From: DASWJZ01 sp963739005
Lineage (GTDB): Bacteria > Pseudomonadota > Alphaproteobacteria > Rhizobiales > Afifellaceae
Direction: 5' to 3'
Length of the DNA: 64,000 nt
NCBI GenBank assembly: GCA_963739005.1
Contig: CAVTYQ010000006.1
Span: forward strand, 46,812-110,811
Shown here: positions 36,932 through 46,739 of the stretch, one piece after another
Layout: each line of letters starts with the position of its first letter
How positions within the stretch are numbered: position 1 is the first letter of the stretch
Notes under the pieces: model-generated
Database searches by the model: none
Seen by the model: the letters and a program-made list of their open reading frames with translations, nothing else
Told to the model about the DNA's origin: nothing
Made by a program: the position numbers and the translations under genes

Positions 36932-37260
36932 GGGGTGGACGTCCGACCCTTGAGGAACTTGAGTGGGAGGCCCGCGTCCAGAGGGTCTACGACCGCATGT
37001 ATAGGCCGGTCGATGCGACCATCGTGCGCGGGTTCCTGGACGCCTACATTCGACCTGAACATGGGGGCTGGCTCACCGCGGCGCAAATCTATGCGGCACT
37101 GGAGAAGTATTGCGAGGCCGCCGGAGTCGGTTTATCCTCCCGACAGCTCCTCGGAAGAGAGCTTCGAAAGAGGTACGAGTGGACCAAGATTGGTCGGATT
37201 ATCTATCTCGATGTAGGTTTTTCCGCAGAGACACCACCAGTGTGGCGAGAGATTGAGTAG
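36928..37260 (+). CDS. Hypothetical island protein, possible winged-helix
   Basis: 110 residues, GTG start coupled to the previous stop. A C-terminal stretch LTAAQIYAALEKYCEAAGVGLSS then RELRKRYEWTKIGRIIYLDVGF resembles the winged-helix segment found at the end of P4-type primases. No catalytic motif is present. Function unknown; probably works with the DUF3102 protein. Confidence 0.65.
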   Translation: MRGGRPTLEELEWEARVQRVYDRMYRPVDATIVRGFLDAYIRPEHGGWLTAAQIYAALEKYCEAAGVGLSSRQLLGRELRKRYEWTKIGRIIYLDVGFSAETPPVWREIE

Positions 37261-38116
37261 TCGGGCGCGGGCATAGCACTGCTCCACCTCTAGAATGTAA
37301 ATCAGCTCAAGCGCTTAGCTCCTGATCAGGACGATCAGGAGGGACTCAGGACCGTTTCCGCAAATGGTCCTGGAGAGAATCCCCAATTATCACAAATACT
37401 TATCCCCAAAAAAGGGACGACGGGGAGGTTTCTTCTATATACATATAGAACCCCTCTAAGATAACTTCCATAATATACCTATAAATACCATATATATACC
37501 AGTATAGTGAGGGAGGAGCGGGCGGGTTATTGATTCGGCCTCGCCCAAGGCTGGCCATCGTAAGCCTTCGCAGCCCGTCTCATCGCCGAGAATCCCACTG
37601 TCATCAGGCCGGTAGCGGAGAGAGTTTGCACACGGGATCAGATGCTTGGTTGGCGCTCGCGAGCTGCCTCTTTTTGAAGGCACTGGCCGAAAAGTAGTGG
37701 ACAGACTTCGGAGGCATCCACGGCGCGCGCCGATGTGGAGAAACGCAAAAAGTGCGGAGCCCTTCCGGAAACACGCAAAGAGTGCAGAAGTCGTCGTGGC
37801 GAAATTACTGTTAAAGCGCAGTCGGCATCCCCGAAGCTTCGACCGGACCGGATCTGCTGGGTCGCGAGACATAAGAATCCACCCTCGGCTCGAGCAAGAA
37901 TCCGCTACCACTGGCTGCGATTGCTGTGTGCCTGGGATGGCCGAACGGCGGACAAGGCCGAAGCGAATAGGGTAGTTCGCCGGCGTGCAGAATTCCAAAA
38001 AGGGAACTCACCAGGAGTTCGTCAAGTTGAGCGGTGGATCGCACCCTGCGTCGACCCGTTTTTCAAAGCCCCCCGCGGGTGCGCAGAGGATTCTCGGCTC
38101 AATAGGGGAGGCTCAG
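37261..38116. other. Gene-poor stretch with an AT-rich dyad region
   Basis: No convincing coding frame. Positions 37380-37510 are sharply AT-rich for this window. They hold a perfect dyad (TTCTATAT, AC, ATATAGAA at 37433-37450) followed by TAATATACC, TAAATACC and TATATATACC. The rest (37510-38116) has short open frames on both strands without recognisable domains. Could be a remnant of a replication or control region of the mobile element. Confidence 0.5.
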
Positions 38117-38364
38117 ATGCCGGCTGAGATTGAGGTGCTGTTCGTCGTCGGGTTCGGCCCCTCTTGAGGGATGTGGAGGCGAACCTCACCTTGTTCCGAG
38201 ATACGTTGGGACTACCCGTCGCCGCTGGTTCCGCGGAGCCAGCCTATTTCACCACCAGCAAGGTAGAGGGCATAAAGAACTTCGGTATGTGGCCCCTCTA
38301 TAGGGCCGCGATGTCCTGCTTTGGGAAACCCGAGTGGCCTGCCGACCTGCCGGCGCCGCGTCAA
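38117..38364 (+). pseudogene. VOC/glyoxalase-family protein, N-terminal half only, frameshifted
   Basis: An ATG at 38117 with a GGGGAGG ribosome binding site opens AEIEVLFVVGFGP. A stop follows at 38165 because one base is missing. The next frame then continues LRDVEANLTLFRDTLGLPV, KVEGIKNFGMWPL, and SCFGKPEWPADLPAP. This is the first beta-alpha-beta-beta-beta module of a vicinal oxygen chelate protein. Homology stops abruptly at about 38364, where the second module is found in the opposite orientation. Confidence 0.75.
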
Positions 38365-38374
38365 CTCCGGAGCG

Positions 38375-38536
38375 AGGGGTCAAGGTCACCCCGATCAGCA
38401 CTCCATCCGGGCTTAGGAAGCGCGTCACGATCTGGCCCCAGGGTTTCCGCTGGGCCTCCACGAGCAGGCGATATCCCTTCGCTTTCATTGTTCGCGTCGC
38501 CGCTTCAATGTCGGCGACCTCAAACTCGCTCCAGGA
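38375..38536 (-). pseudogene. VOC/glyoxalase-family protein, C-terminal half, inverted
   Basis: The minus strand encodes SWSEFEVADIEAATRTMKAKG, then YRLLVEAQRKPWGQIVTRFL and SPDGVLIGVTLTP. That is the second half of the same VOC protein type (edge strand, helix, GQ..R..SPDG..IGV). It faces the N-terminal half end to end, so the original gene has been broken and its 3' half flipped. No start codon or promoter of its own is evident. Confidence 0.75.
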
Positions 38537-38878
38537 ATTGCGGCGCCCGCTCCCCGCCTCGGGCCTGACGTCAGCTTTCCACCACCCTCCTGCGAACTTC
38601 TACACGTTCGCTTCCGGGGGCAGGGTATGGCGTTGCCCCGCGAGCCAGAGCGCGCCTCCTCGGCGGGATCAGGCCTCAGATTCGATTCCACTAGGTTCTT
38701 TCCAAACCCTTCGCTTCACGGGCGGGCGTTGCCGGCGGCGCACGGCCACCTCGATGATCGAAGCCATGACAAGCCCGGCTCGGCAAGCACCGCCCCCAGT
38801 TGCGGGTCCTCCGCCAGCTCTGCGCAACACGGGCGCTCCGCAAGTCTTGGGTGTCTAGAAAATTCAGTTTTTCCACGG

Positions 38879-38970
38879 CCTGAAATTTCAGGTTACATCC
38901 TGAAGTCGACGCCTCAAACTCCGCGGAAATCCTGCGGTTTCTATCTTTCAGGGTATGAAAACAGCCTGAA
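38879..38970. repeat. Cluster of five CCTGAA/TTCAGG hexamers, including a perfect palindrome
   Basis: Exact copies at 38879-38884, 38887-38892, 38899-38904, 38947-38952 and 38965-38970. The first two form the 14-bp perfect palindrome CCTGAAATTTCAGG. A near copy (TTCAGT) is at 38863. The density is far above chance for a 92-bp stretch and suggests an operator or iteron-like protein-binding region. No clear gene reads out of it. Confidence 0.6.
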
Positions 38971-39324
38971 CTATTGCTTCCCGAAGGGAGGAAAAGGTGG
39001 TGGCACGCCGCGAGCCGAGGGGGTGCGGGGGGAACAAGGTTTCCGACGATCTCTCGGCCGCTTCTACGAGAAGACCGCGATCTACCGCGCAAGTTTTTCG
39101 GTGATTGCGAATCGATGCCTTTCGCTGCGAACTTCACAGGTCCTTTCTGCGAGCTCTCGCTTCCCATCCGAAGCGGTCGCGAACTCTGTCGACGGTACAA
39201 TCCGCTACCCAGCGTGCCGCACCTTTCTTGCTGCAAGCCGGAATCGGCAATAGCTCACCAATCCATAGGACGGCCACGAAGCCAGTCGAGAAGGCCCTGT
39301 GCCCGAACAAGTCCCGGGTCGGTA

Positions 39325-39495
39325 CGAGGCTTGGTGAAGCCGCAGCGCTTCGTTGCCGCACCAGTCGGCTAAGGTGACCGCGGCTGCCATCTCCTGAATG
39401 CCGATAGTGGTCGCGTTGACGTCCGCGATGATCGTCAGGACGCCGGCGAGCCTGGTGGCGTGTTCGGCGTCCGAAAAGCGCCAAATATCGGATAT
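39325..39495 (-). pseudogene. DUF3987 (primase/helicase-like) C-terminal remnant
   Basis: The minus strand encodes EHATRLAGVLTIIADVNATT then IGIQEMAAAVTLADWCGNEA and LRLHQA. This matches the C-terminal helical segment of DUF3987 proteins common in phages and integrated elements. Upstream and downstream the match breaks off without an N-terminal ATPase part. A degraded trace of a former replication gene within the island. The rest of 38568-39780 shows no other recognisable gene. Confidence 0.6.
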
Positions 39496-39782
39496 CGGAG
39501 CTGACAGGACGGGCATGTGGGTTGAGACGGTATCTCGGGCCGACGCTCGGATTTCGGTTTCCGTCAAGTCGCGTCTGCGGACCGCTGATTTTGCCCGAAC
39601 GTATTGGTCGCGTGAAGCTATCGCTTCGACACGGGAGGGGTGCCATAGTCGGTCAAATACGAACGAAACCGGATTTCGCGGCACGACCACACCAAATGTC
39701 CACGCCGCAGGTTTTCTATGAACGCTGTTAGACGCCGCGGAGTGGGCGGGTTGACATGAGAAGGAGATTCGCCCGCCGACCG

Positions 39783-40709
39783 TCAGGTCGCCGGGGCGAT
39801 GAGGTGAAGCGAGTTCGGGTGAATGCTGATCTCCAGTGGCAATTCGCCGAGCAATTCACCGTCGATCTGCACCGGAATTGTCGCGTCGCCCTCCATCGCA
39901 ACCCAGCGCGCGGGCTCGACCGAAATTCCTGGATCGTAATTGGTAAGCCCTGTCGCGAGGGCCGCAAGCTGACGGAGCCGCGTGAGCGGGCCGGCGCCGA
40001 CAAACCGCACAACATGAACCCGCGGCTGCTCAATTCTGGCGTCAGGGGCGAGGACTAGGCGGGCCGCAAAGTGCTTCGCTCGCGTCACGATCACCCATGC
40101 GGCTTCGGTTTCCCCGCGCTCGGTGCGCACACGGATTGGCAGGTGGCTATCGGAGAAGAGCGCTCGCAGGACCGGCCAGACGAAATCGGCCTGACCGAGC
40201 AGTCGTGATCCGCCGACCTCGAAGGCCCGGACGGCCTGGGCGTCAAAGCCCACTCCCACAACGAAGAGAAAGGGTCGGCCGTTCACGTCGCCCACGGGAA
40301 TGGAACGCACCACGCCGCTGACAAGTGTCTGAGCGAGATGCTCGGGTGCGAAGCCAAGCCCGATCTCCCGAGCAAACACATTCGCAGTCCCAAGCGGGAT
40401 GAGGCCGAGCGGTGTGGCATGGCCGACAAGCCCCGCCGCCACGTCGTGTACGGTTCCGTCTCCCCCCGCGGCGACGATCGTATCGAACTGCTCTTCCTGC
40501 GCGGCATCCGCCGCGATGCGCATCGCTTCTCCGTGGTGTGCGGTTTGGACGATCTCAACCCGCGCCCCTAGCTGCTGCACCCGGGAGATCGTCGCGTGAA
40601 AGCGCCAACGCGCGGCGGGGCCCGCATGGGGGTTATGAATGATCAGCAGTCGTGAGCGCCGCCGTGGCGCTGGGCTAGCGGGCCCAACCGGGACGCCGCT
40701 TTCGGTCAT
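39783..40709 (-). CDS. Diacylglycerol/lipid kinase family protein (YegS/LCB5 type)
   Basis: 308 residues. The catalytic domain shows LLIIHNPHAGPAARW, then the nucleotide motif VAAGGDGTVHDVAAGL (about residue 80) and LGLIPLGTANVFAREIGLG. The C-terminal beta-sandwich follows (VGVGFDAQAVRAFE...). It phosphorylates diacylglycerol or a similar lipid at the inner membrane surface. The start overlaps the preceding DedA-PAP2 gene by four bases, so kinase and lipid phosphatase are made together. Confidence 0.9.
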   Translation of the reverse strand: MTESGVPVGPASPAPRRRSRLLIIHNPHAGPAARWRFHATISRVQQLGARVEIVQTAHHGEAMRIAADAAQEEQFDTIVAAGGDGTVHDVAAGLVGHATPLGLIPLGTANVFAREIGLGFAPEHLAQTLVSGVVRSIPVGDVNGRPFLFVVGVGFDAQAVRAFEVGGSRLLGQADFVWPVLRALFSDSHLPIRVRTERGETEAAWVIVTRAKHFAARLVLAPDARIEQPRVHVVRFVGAGPLTRLRQLAALATGLTNYDPGISVEPARWVAMEGDATIPVQIDGELLGELPLEISIHPNSLHLIAPAT

Positions 40710-42751
40710 TGCTGGTTCGCCACTCCTGGAATTCCCGCGCCCGTCGAAGTCCCGACCAGCAGAATGTCCGGCTCAAGATGGCGAGCTCGGAGTTCGGCAG
40801 TAAAGGTAAGGCTACCGGTCAGTGCCGCGGATATTGCGGATACAACACCTTGAGGCGCCGGCTCGTCAAACATCGCGGTAAGCATGCGGTATGGATGCGT
40901 CACAAACTCACGCGTCACCGAGCCGAGCAATATCGGCTCTTCGCCGCGGGCCGTCTTTACGACGAAAGCTGAGGGCCAGAGCCGGAAGACGAGACGTTGA
41001 TCGACATTGCCCGCCGTCTTGATCAGGGTGAGGATCGGCCATTCTCCGTCGTGCAAGAGTGGCCATGGCGGCACCGAGGCAAGCGCCGCAACCGGCGATA
41101 GGAGCTTTAGGAATACCCTCAGCCTGCTGTCTTCTGCCGCTCGCCATCCTTCCTTCGTCAGAACGTTCGCAACCTGTTGCGGCGTGCCGCCGTATTGAAG
41201 AAAGAACGGTTCCTCAGCCTCGCCAAGCAAATCGACACGTCGCATCGGAAGAGCAGCCCATCCCGATGACCGCCAGTCTGATTCTGTGACAACCGTCAGT
41301 GTCGCGGGCTGCACATAGCGCGCGACGTCAGTCGGCCCGGCCATCCGCCCGTGGACAATCCCTGAGCCGAGAAGCACCGCCACAGCTGCCAAGGCGCACC
41401 AGGGGCCAGCGCTCGCCGCCTGTGCCTTGTAGGCGAGAAGCAGCGCCAGCAGGGAGCTGATAAGCGTCCCGACAAGAATGCCTCCTATCACGTCCGACGG
41501 CCAGTGAGCGCCGAGGTAGACTCGTGATGTGCCGACCGCGATGACCCCCAGCAGCGCCGCGGTCCAGACCGCGATTTGCCCGCTGCGTTGGAATTGCGGA
41601 GCGATAAGGAGGGCTAACGTCGCGAACAGGAGCGTTGCAAACGTGCTGTGGCCGCTCGGGAAAGAAAAGAGTTCAGCGCCCGAATAGAGGTCGATCGGTC
41701 GCTGTCGATGCAGGACAAGCTTGATCAGCGGAACCGTGGCCGCGGCAAGAATGAAGGCGCCTCCAACGACAAGCGCGGAGCGCCATTGTCTTGCCAAGGC
41801 GAGCGAGGCAAGCAACGTCGCGACGACGGCTGTCACGACAACCGCATCGCCAAATTCGGTGATGCCAATCATCATCCGGTCGAGCAAAGGCGTCCGAACC
41901 GACTGAACAAGCCGCGAGATCGCGGCGTCGGCGCGGACTATCGGCTCTCCGGCGACCAAGTCCTCGACAACGCCCGCAAATCCGACAGCGGCAAGGGCGA
42001 AAAGCGCACTCCATCCGACTGCGCCGACAAGTCTTGGGTCGCGCGGGTCACCCGCTCGCGCAATGCGCCGGAGAAGCCCATTCCTTGAATGAGCGAGACG
42101 CACGACGGCCGCGCGATAGCCGCTGGCGACCCATGGCCCGGCACGCAGCACCAGGAGCCTAGCTAGCCAAAAGGCAACAATGATAGCGACGAAGCCGGCC
42201 ACCAGAGCCGCCAAAAGACGGCCGCTGACCGCGCCGATCGTCGCAAGAAGCACCCCAGCGGCCGCAGCCGGGACCACATGGATGGCGGACCAGATGACAG
42301 CCGAGCTAAGATTGGCCGCGAGGAAGCGCGGCAAGGGCATACCGGACATTCCGGCGATCGCCGGGACGACGGCTTTGACGCCCGGGACAAAGCGGCCGGT
42401 GAAAACACTCTTGCCGCCATGTCGATCGAAGAAGGCGGTGCCTCGTTCGAGAATTTGCGGCCTCAATGCAAACGGCCACCGGCGAGCGAGCGAACTCCCG
42501 TAGTGGTGGCCGATCCAGTATGACGCGCCATCACCAACGGCGGCACCGGCGGTCGCCCAGAGGACGAGTTGCCAGAGCGAGACGTTGACGACTCCCGCCA
42601 ATCCCGACGCGGCTAGGATCACGGCCGTCCCCGGAAACAGCGCACCGACGACGATGACGGCCTCCGCAACCGCGCTGACGAAGACGATCAGCTCCAACAT
42701 TTGCGGATGCGAGGCCGCTAGCGACAGGAGGTGGTGAATCAAGTGGTTCAA
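40706..42751 (-). CDS. DedA / PAP2 phosphatase / LssY-type fusion membrane protein
   Basis: 681 residues from a TTG. Residues 1-200 are a DedA (SNARE-associated) domain with GALFPGTAVILAASGLAG and FTGRFVPGVKAVVPAIAGM. Residues about 240-440 are a PAP2 domain with the phosphatase triad motifs KLVLHRQRP, FPSGHSTFATLL and SRVYLGAHWPSDV. Residues 480-681 are an LssY C-terminal-like periplasmic domain. Many transmembrane helices. DedA proteins flip lipid carriers and PAP2 removes phosphate from lipid phosphates such as undecaprenyl pyrophosphate. With the coupled lipid kinase this forms a lipid phosphorylation/dephosphorylation pair. Confidence 0.9.
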   Translation of the reverse strand: MNHLIHHLLSLAASHPQMLELIVFVSAVAEAVIVVGALFPGTAVILAASGLAGVVNVSLWQLVLWATAGAAVGDGASYWIGHHYGSSLARRWPFALRPQILERGTAFFDRHGGKSVFTGRFVPGVKAVVPAIAGMSGMPLPRFLAANLSSAVIWSAIHVVPAAAAGVLLATIGAVSGRLLAALVAGFVAIIVAFWLARLLVLRAGPWVASGYRAAVVRLAHSRNGLLRRIARAGDPRDPRLVGAVGWSALFALAAVGFAGVVEDLVAGEPIVRADAAISRLVQSVRTPLLDRMMIGITEFGDAVVVTAVVATLLASLALARQWRSALVVGGAFILAAATVPLIKLVLHRQRPIDLYSGAELFSFPSGHSTFATLLFATLALLIAPQFQRSGQIAVWTAALLGVIAVGTSRVYLGAHWPSDVIGGILVGTLISSLLALLLAYKAQAASAGPWCALAAVAVLLGSGIVHGRMAGPTDVARYVQPATLTVVTESDWRSSGWAALPMRRVDLLGEAEEPFFLQYGGTPQQVANVLTKEGWRAAEDSRLRVFLKLLSPVAALASVPPWPLLHDGEWPILTLIKTAGNVDQRLVFRLWPSAFVVKTARGEEPILLGSVTREFVTHPYRMLTAMFDEPAPQGVVSAISAALTGSLTFTAELRARHLEPDILLVGTSTGAGIPGVANQQ

Positions 42752-45405
42752 TTACAAATCTCCCGCGGCGTACGGAAGTGGCATCGGGCCTCTGCGGGAG
42801 AGAACGGAAAAGAATGCTGGGATCGCGATCAGGTAGGCGGCGGCGCTCATCTCCAACACCGCTGCGAGACCCAGCGTTACGGCGATGATCGGGACGGCAA
42901 CAGCCCCCACGACCGAGAGTGAGCCGTTGACGCCCCAGGCCCACACAAAGATCTCCGTCTTGCCGAGCCGCGCGAGAGAGATAAGTGCGGTCGGCATGGG
43001 AAAGCCCATGAGGAAGGCCGGCGGCGCAATCAAACCAAAACAGAGCAGAAGCCGGATCGGATAGACATGCGTGCCGGTCCACTCCAGCACGGGCTCCAAC
43101 CACAGCGCGTAGCCGAGCAGAGTTATGCCAACGACCGCCAGAATGCCAGGCAGCACTATCCGCGCGCGATCGAGGATACGTTCGGCGGCGAGGCTACCGA
43201 TGCCAGAAAAGACCAGCATTCCCGTGATCAAGACTGCAGCCGATATCGTGGCGTTGCCAAGTGCGAGAAGGAATCTGCTGATCAATCCGACCTCCACCAT
43301 GATGTAGCCGAGGCCGAGGCAAGCGAAATAGAGGGCCGCGCCAACTTTGCCACGCGACCTTTTGAGAACGGCGCGCGACCCAAACAGGAGGGGGATCAGA
43401 ATCAGCGCCGCGGCCGAGAGGCAGGCGATGAAAAAGGTCGCCCAAGTCAGCAGATAGCCCCAGTCATCTTGCAGCGCGTCGAGGCGACCGTACGCCTGCG
43501 GAAAATCGTGCACCTTTACATAGCCGGCAAAATACGGTCGGTCGTTTGTCAGGGCGTGAACATCGAACACATAACGGTGGGCAAACTCATCCCAGCCGCC
43601 ACTGACCAGGGCCTTCCAGGCAGCACGAGCCACCACCGTTGCCGGTAGGGCGTCCGAGTTGTCTCCCGCCGGAGTGGGCGGCAGGGCGCCCGCCGCCTCG
43701 TCGGAAGAAGAAGCCGTGTCTCCGCCTCCGGGCGCGTTGTCGGACAGCCGCTCCGAAAATCGATGCGCGGTAGTCGTCCAAAGCCGAGGTCCGCGCCGGC
43801 TGCGTCAAAGCCAAAGCCCGGAGAATAGATCTCGTCGAACGACATCGCGCGCGTATGCTCGCGCAGTTTCACGACTTCGTCCGCGGTGAAGCCGCCGCGC
43901 TTATAGAGAACTGTCGCCGTCGAGAGATAGGTCGACGCGACGAAGAAGGAGTTTGCGATGTTCCCGTCGACCGCGCGGGCAGCATCGGCCACAGTCGCGT
44001 AGAATCTGAGGATCGACTTCGGCGGTTCCTCCTTGTTCCAAAGTGTAGCGGAGAAGATGCCGCCGTCGCGCAGCGCCCCGATGTAGCCGATCAGCGCTTC
44101 TCGCGTGTAAGGATATTTCTCAACGATCGCGAAGCCGCCGGGATTGGAAAGGCCGACCGAGTCGGCGAGGCTCAGGTCGACGAGGTCGTACCGTCGCGAT
44201 GTATTTGCGAGGTACAAACGGCCTTCAGTCGGCACGACTTGAACCTTCGGGTTATGCAGAATATCGCCGCTGAAATCGCGGAGCGACGGATCGCGGAACG
44301 CGGCAAGGACCGCAGGATTGCTTTCCGCTACGGTGACGCTTCTTGAACCGCTTCGCAGCGCCACCATGGCCGAGATGCCGCCACCGAACTGGACGACAAA
44401 CGTGTCGGGCGCGGGCTTGACGACGTAGGGATAGTACATCGGAAGGTAGCGGAAATATTCGGTCTGCGACGCGGGGAGCGCGCGCATGATCCCTTCCGGT
44501 CCGTCACCGTCGATAAACATTCCGACATAGGCGTCGGCGGGCACCTCGGAAGGTTAAAGGCCGCGTTGTCAGAAAGCCCGGGCGCGAAATGCATGTACGA
44601 GCTCGAGTAGACCTGCAGGTCGCCGAAAGGCGAGATGCTTCGATAGATCCGTCGGGCGTCGGGGTAGTTCCGCGCGTAGGAGATGCCCTTGTATTGGGAG
44701 ACGGCGAGCGTTGGGATGTCGAGCAAGCGCGGAAGAAAAAGCTGTGAGGCGAGAACCGCCGCGGCAAGTATTAGCTGGCCCGCCGCGGCGCGCCGGTCGT
44801 TTGTCCCGACGAACCATAGGAAGCCGCCGAGGGACCAGAGCGTTATGGGCGCGACGAGAAGGTTTTCCGGCGAAAGAAAATACATCGCGGCGAGGATGAT
44901 CAATCCGGAAAGACCCGACCCAGTCAGGTCCGCAAAATAAAGACGCCCGAATGTCTTCCGCCTGACGAGGAAGATTGTCCCGAGAAATAGCGCACCGGAG
45001 AAGAACGGCAGGAAGTAGAGGAGAAAGCTGAACAAGAGGCGCCATTTTTGTGTTGGGTCGGAGACCAGGAAGATGGCGTTGAAGGGAACCTGCTGCGCCA
45101 GCAGGTTGGAGGCGACCAATAGAGGACCAAATAGGGAGACGCGAGATTCCGGCAGCCCGGCTCCAATGGCGCTCGAACCGGTCCTTGGCAAAGTAGATGA
45201 CGACGCTTGACGCACCAAATCCGAGCATTGCCAGGCTGACGACGAGCGAGCCGAAATGCACCCAGCTCTCAACTGCGAAGATTCGCATGATGCAAATCTG
45301 CAGTGCAAGGATGGCTCCAGCGATGAGGCCGACCGCGAAGAGTTGCGAAGGGTTCGTCCGCTCTTCTGTCAGCACTTGCGCCGGCAAGATCTGGCTCGAA
45401 CTCAC
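42752..45405 (-). pseudogene. Membrane-bound spermidine synthase-like protein, with four frameshifts
   Basis: Five frame segments join into about 883 residues. They are an N-terminal hydrophobic region (FAVGLIAGAILALQICIMRI), more helices (LLFSFLLYFLPFFSGALFLG), a Rossmann methyltransferase/spermidine-synthase core (FVVQFGGGISAMVALRSG, VTVAESNPAVLAAF, RYDLVDLSLAD) and C-terminal helices (YLLTWATFFIACLSAA, GLGYIMVEVGLISRFLL). Shifts lie near 45140 (extra base), 44548 (base missing), 43778 and 43753 (extra C each). Correcting them gives one uninterrupted gene. The role of such large fused proteins is not established. Ends immediately before the DedA-PAP2 gene. Confidence 0.8.
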
Positions 45406-46370
45406 GTCCCGCCCCGCGGCGTCGCTGCCATGACTCTCAGCGCCGGACGCACGCGGTTGGTCAAAATCAATCGCCGTTGTGCGTTCCTTCGATGGTGCCG
45501 CCTTTCTGCTTCGTGAACGGAACGAAGGAGAGATGTCGCGCCGTGGTAGATGTCGGAACGCGCGACGGTGAACGTGCCGTCGGCGGCCTGCTGCTTGACG
45601 ATCTTCAACACATGCTGGGCGCCAGGCGGTCCAACGGGGATCACCATCATGCCATTTGGCACGAGCTGCTGCAGAAGAGGGGGTGGGACATGGTCAATTC
45701 CGCACGTCACGATGATCTTGTCGAACGGAGCTTCCTCCTTCCACCCGTAGTAGCCGTCAGCGTTTTTGGTGACGATGGCCTTGTACTCGCTGTAGCCCTC
45801 TCCAATCAGCGTGTCGTAGAGTTGGCGCGTACGTTCGGCGAGCGGAGCGATGATCTCGATCGAAAACACCTTGTCCGTCAGGTTCGACAGGTAGGCCGAC
45901 TGGTAGCCTGACCCCGTGCCGATCTCGAGCACCTTGTCGCCCTTCTGCACGTCGATGGAATTGGTCATGCGCGCCACGGTGTGCGGACCGGTGATCGTCA
46001 CGCCGTAGCCGATGTCGAGATAGTGCCACTCATAGGCTCGACCGAGGTTCGCTTTGGTCACGAAGTCCTCGCGCGGCGTCAGCAGATAGGCGCGCTTGTT
46101 GCGCGCGTCCCAGAGATCGGCGTGGGCAAGGAGGGCCTGGAATCGATCCCACCTCTGCCCGAGGAAGTGCGGATCCTCGCCGCGGTTCTTCTGCATCCAG
46201 CTTATGAAGCCGGCGCGGTCGTCCGTTGGCGGAGAAGCGCCCCAATCGTATGGGACCGGCACGTTCGCAAGGGACAGCCTCGGGAACACGCTCGTCAACA
46301 AAGCGCAGCCGCTGCCAATCAGAAACCGACGGCGTCCAAGCGTTGTGCGGTCAAGTGCGCCGGCAATCAT
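45402..46370 (-). CDS. Exported protein-L-isoaspartate O-methyltransferase-like protein, C-terminus frameshifted
   Basis: 322 residues as written. The N-terminus has a twin-arginine-like signal (GRRRFLIGSG then ALLTSVFPRLSLA). The SAM site is KVLEIGTGSGYQSAYLSNL, with PIMT motifs KANLGRAYEWHYLDIGYGVT and IIVTCGIDHVPPPLLQQL. After SDIYHGAT near 45530 the frame is wrong. One base removed gives LSFVPFTKQKGGTIEGTHN and a stop at 45467, a normal family ending (300 residues). PIMT repairs damaged Asp residues in proteins; export to the periplasm is unusual for Pcm but known in paralogues next to spermidine-synthase-like genes. Confidence 0.85.
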   Translation of the reverse strand: MIAGALDRTTLGRRRFLIGSGCALLTSVFPRLSLANVPVPYDWGASPPTDDRAGFISWMQKNRGEDPHFLGQRWDRFQALLAHADLWDARNKRAYLLTPREDFVTKANLGRAYEWHYLDIGYGVTITGPHTVARMTNSIDVQKGDKVLEIGTGSGYQSAYLSNLTDKVFSIEIIAPLAERTRQLYDTLIGEGYSEYKAIVTKNADGYYGWKEEAPFDKIIVTCGIDHVPPPLLQQLVPNGMMVIPVGPPGAQHVLKIVKQQAADGTFTVARSDIYHGATSLLRSVHEAERRHHRRNAQRRLILTNRVRPALRVMAATPRGGT

Positions 46371-46739
46371 GGATCTATCCTTTCCAAGCAGCTTTGCTCG
46401 CGCTAACCAGCAACCTCACGCAAATCGAAGAGACAGACAATTCACTGATCCGGCTGCGCAAATCCCCCCTGGGCCATACGCTTCACCGAGTCACTAGTCT
46501 GACACCATGCTTTGTCGCTGAGTCTCCCGCTCTAAGCGGGCGCCCCGCCAGCGTTGGAGCCAGCTAACATCTAATCCACGGCAAATCGCCAGGGCACTTA
46601 CCAATCCGTAATCTCGCGGACAGCTTCCCGTAAATCATCACCGCTAGGAGCGCGGCGCCGGAGGCGGATCTCACGTTGCGGGCTCTCCGGTTTCTAATGC
46701 CAGTGCACGGCCGCGCGCCCACCCGGAGGTCACCACCAA
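46371..46739. other. Divergent intergenic region
   Basis: No coding frame with recognisable features. A small hairpin (CCCGC, TCTAA, GCGGG at 46527-46541) lies in the middle. It separates the leftward lipid/methyltransferase genes from the rightward secreted-protein and ABC genes, so both promoters should be here. No consensus boxes stand out. Confidence 0.5.

Noticed and set aside
37456..37998. Long open frame on the minus strand (180 residues)
   Set aside because: No domain-like segments, odd Ser/Arg-rich composition, and it crosses the AT-rich dyad region. Probably chance.
38568..39236. Open frames on both strands after the split VOC gene
   Set aside because: Mutually overlapping with no recognisable motifs. 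Treated as decayed DNA.
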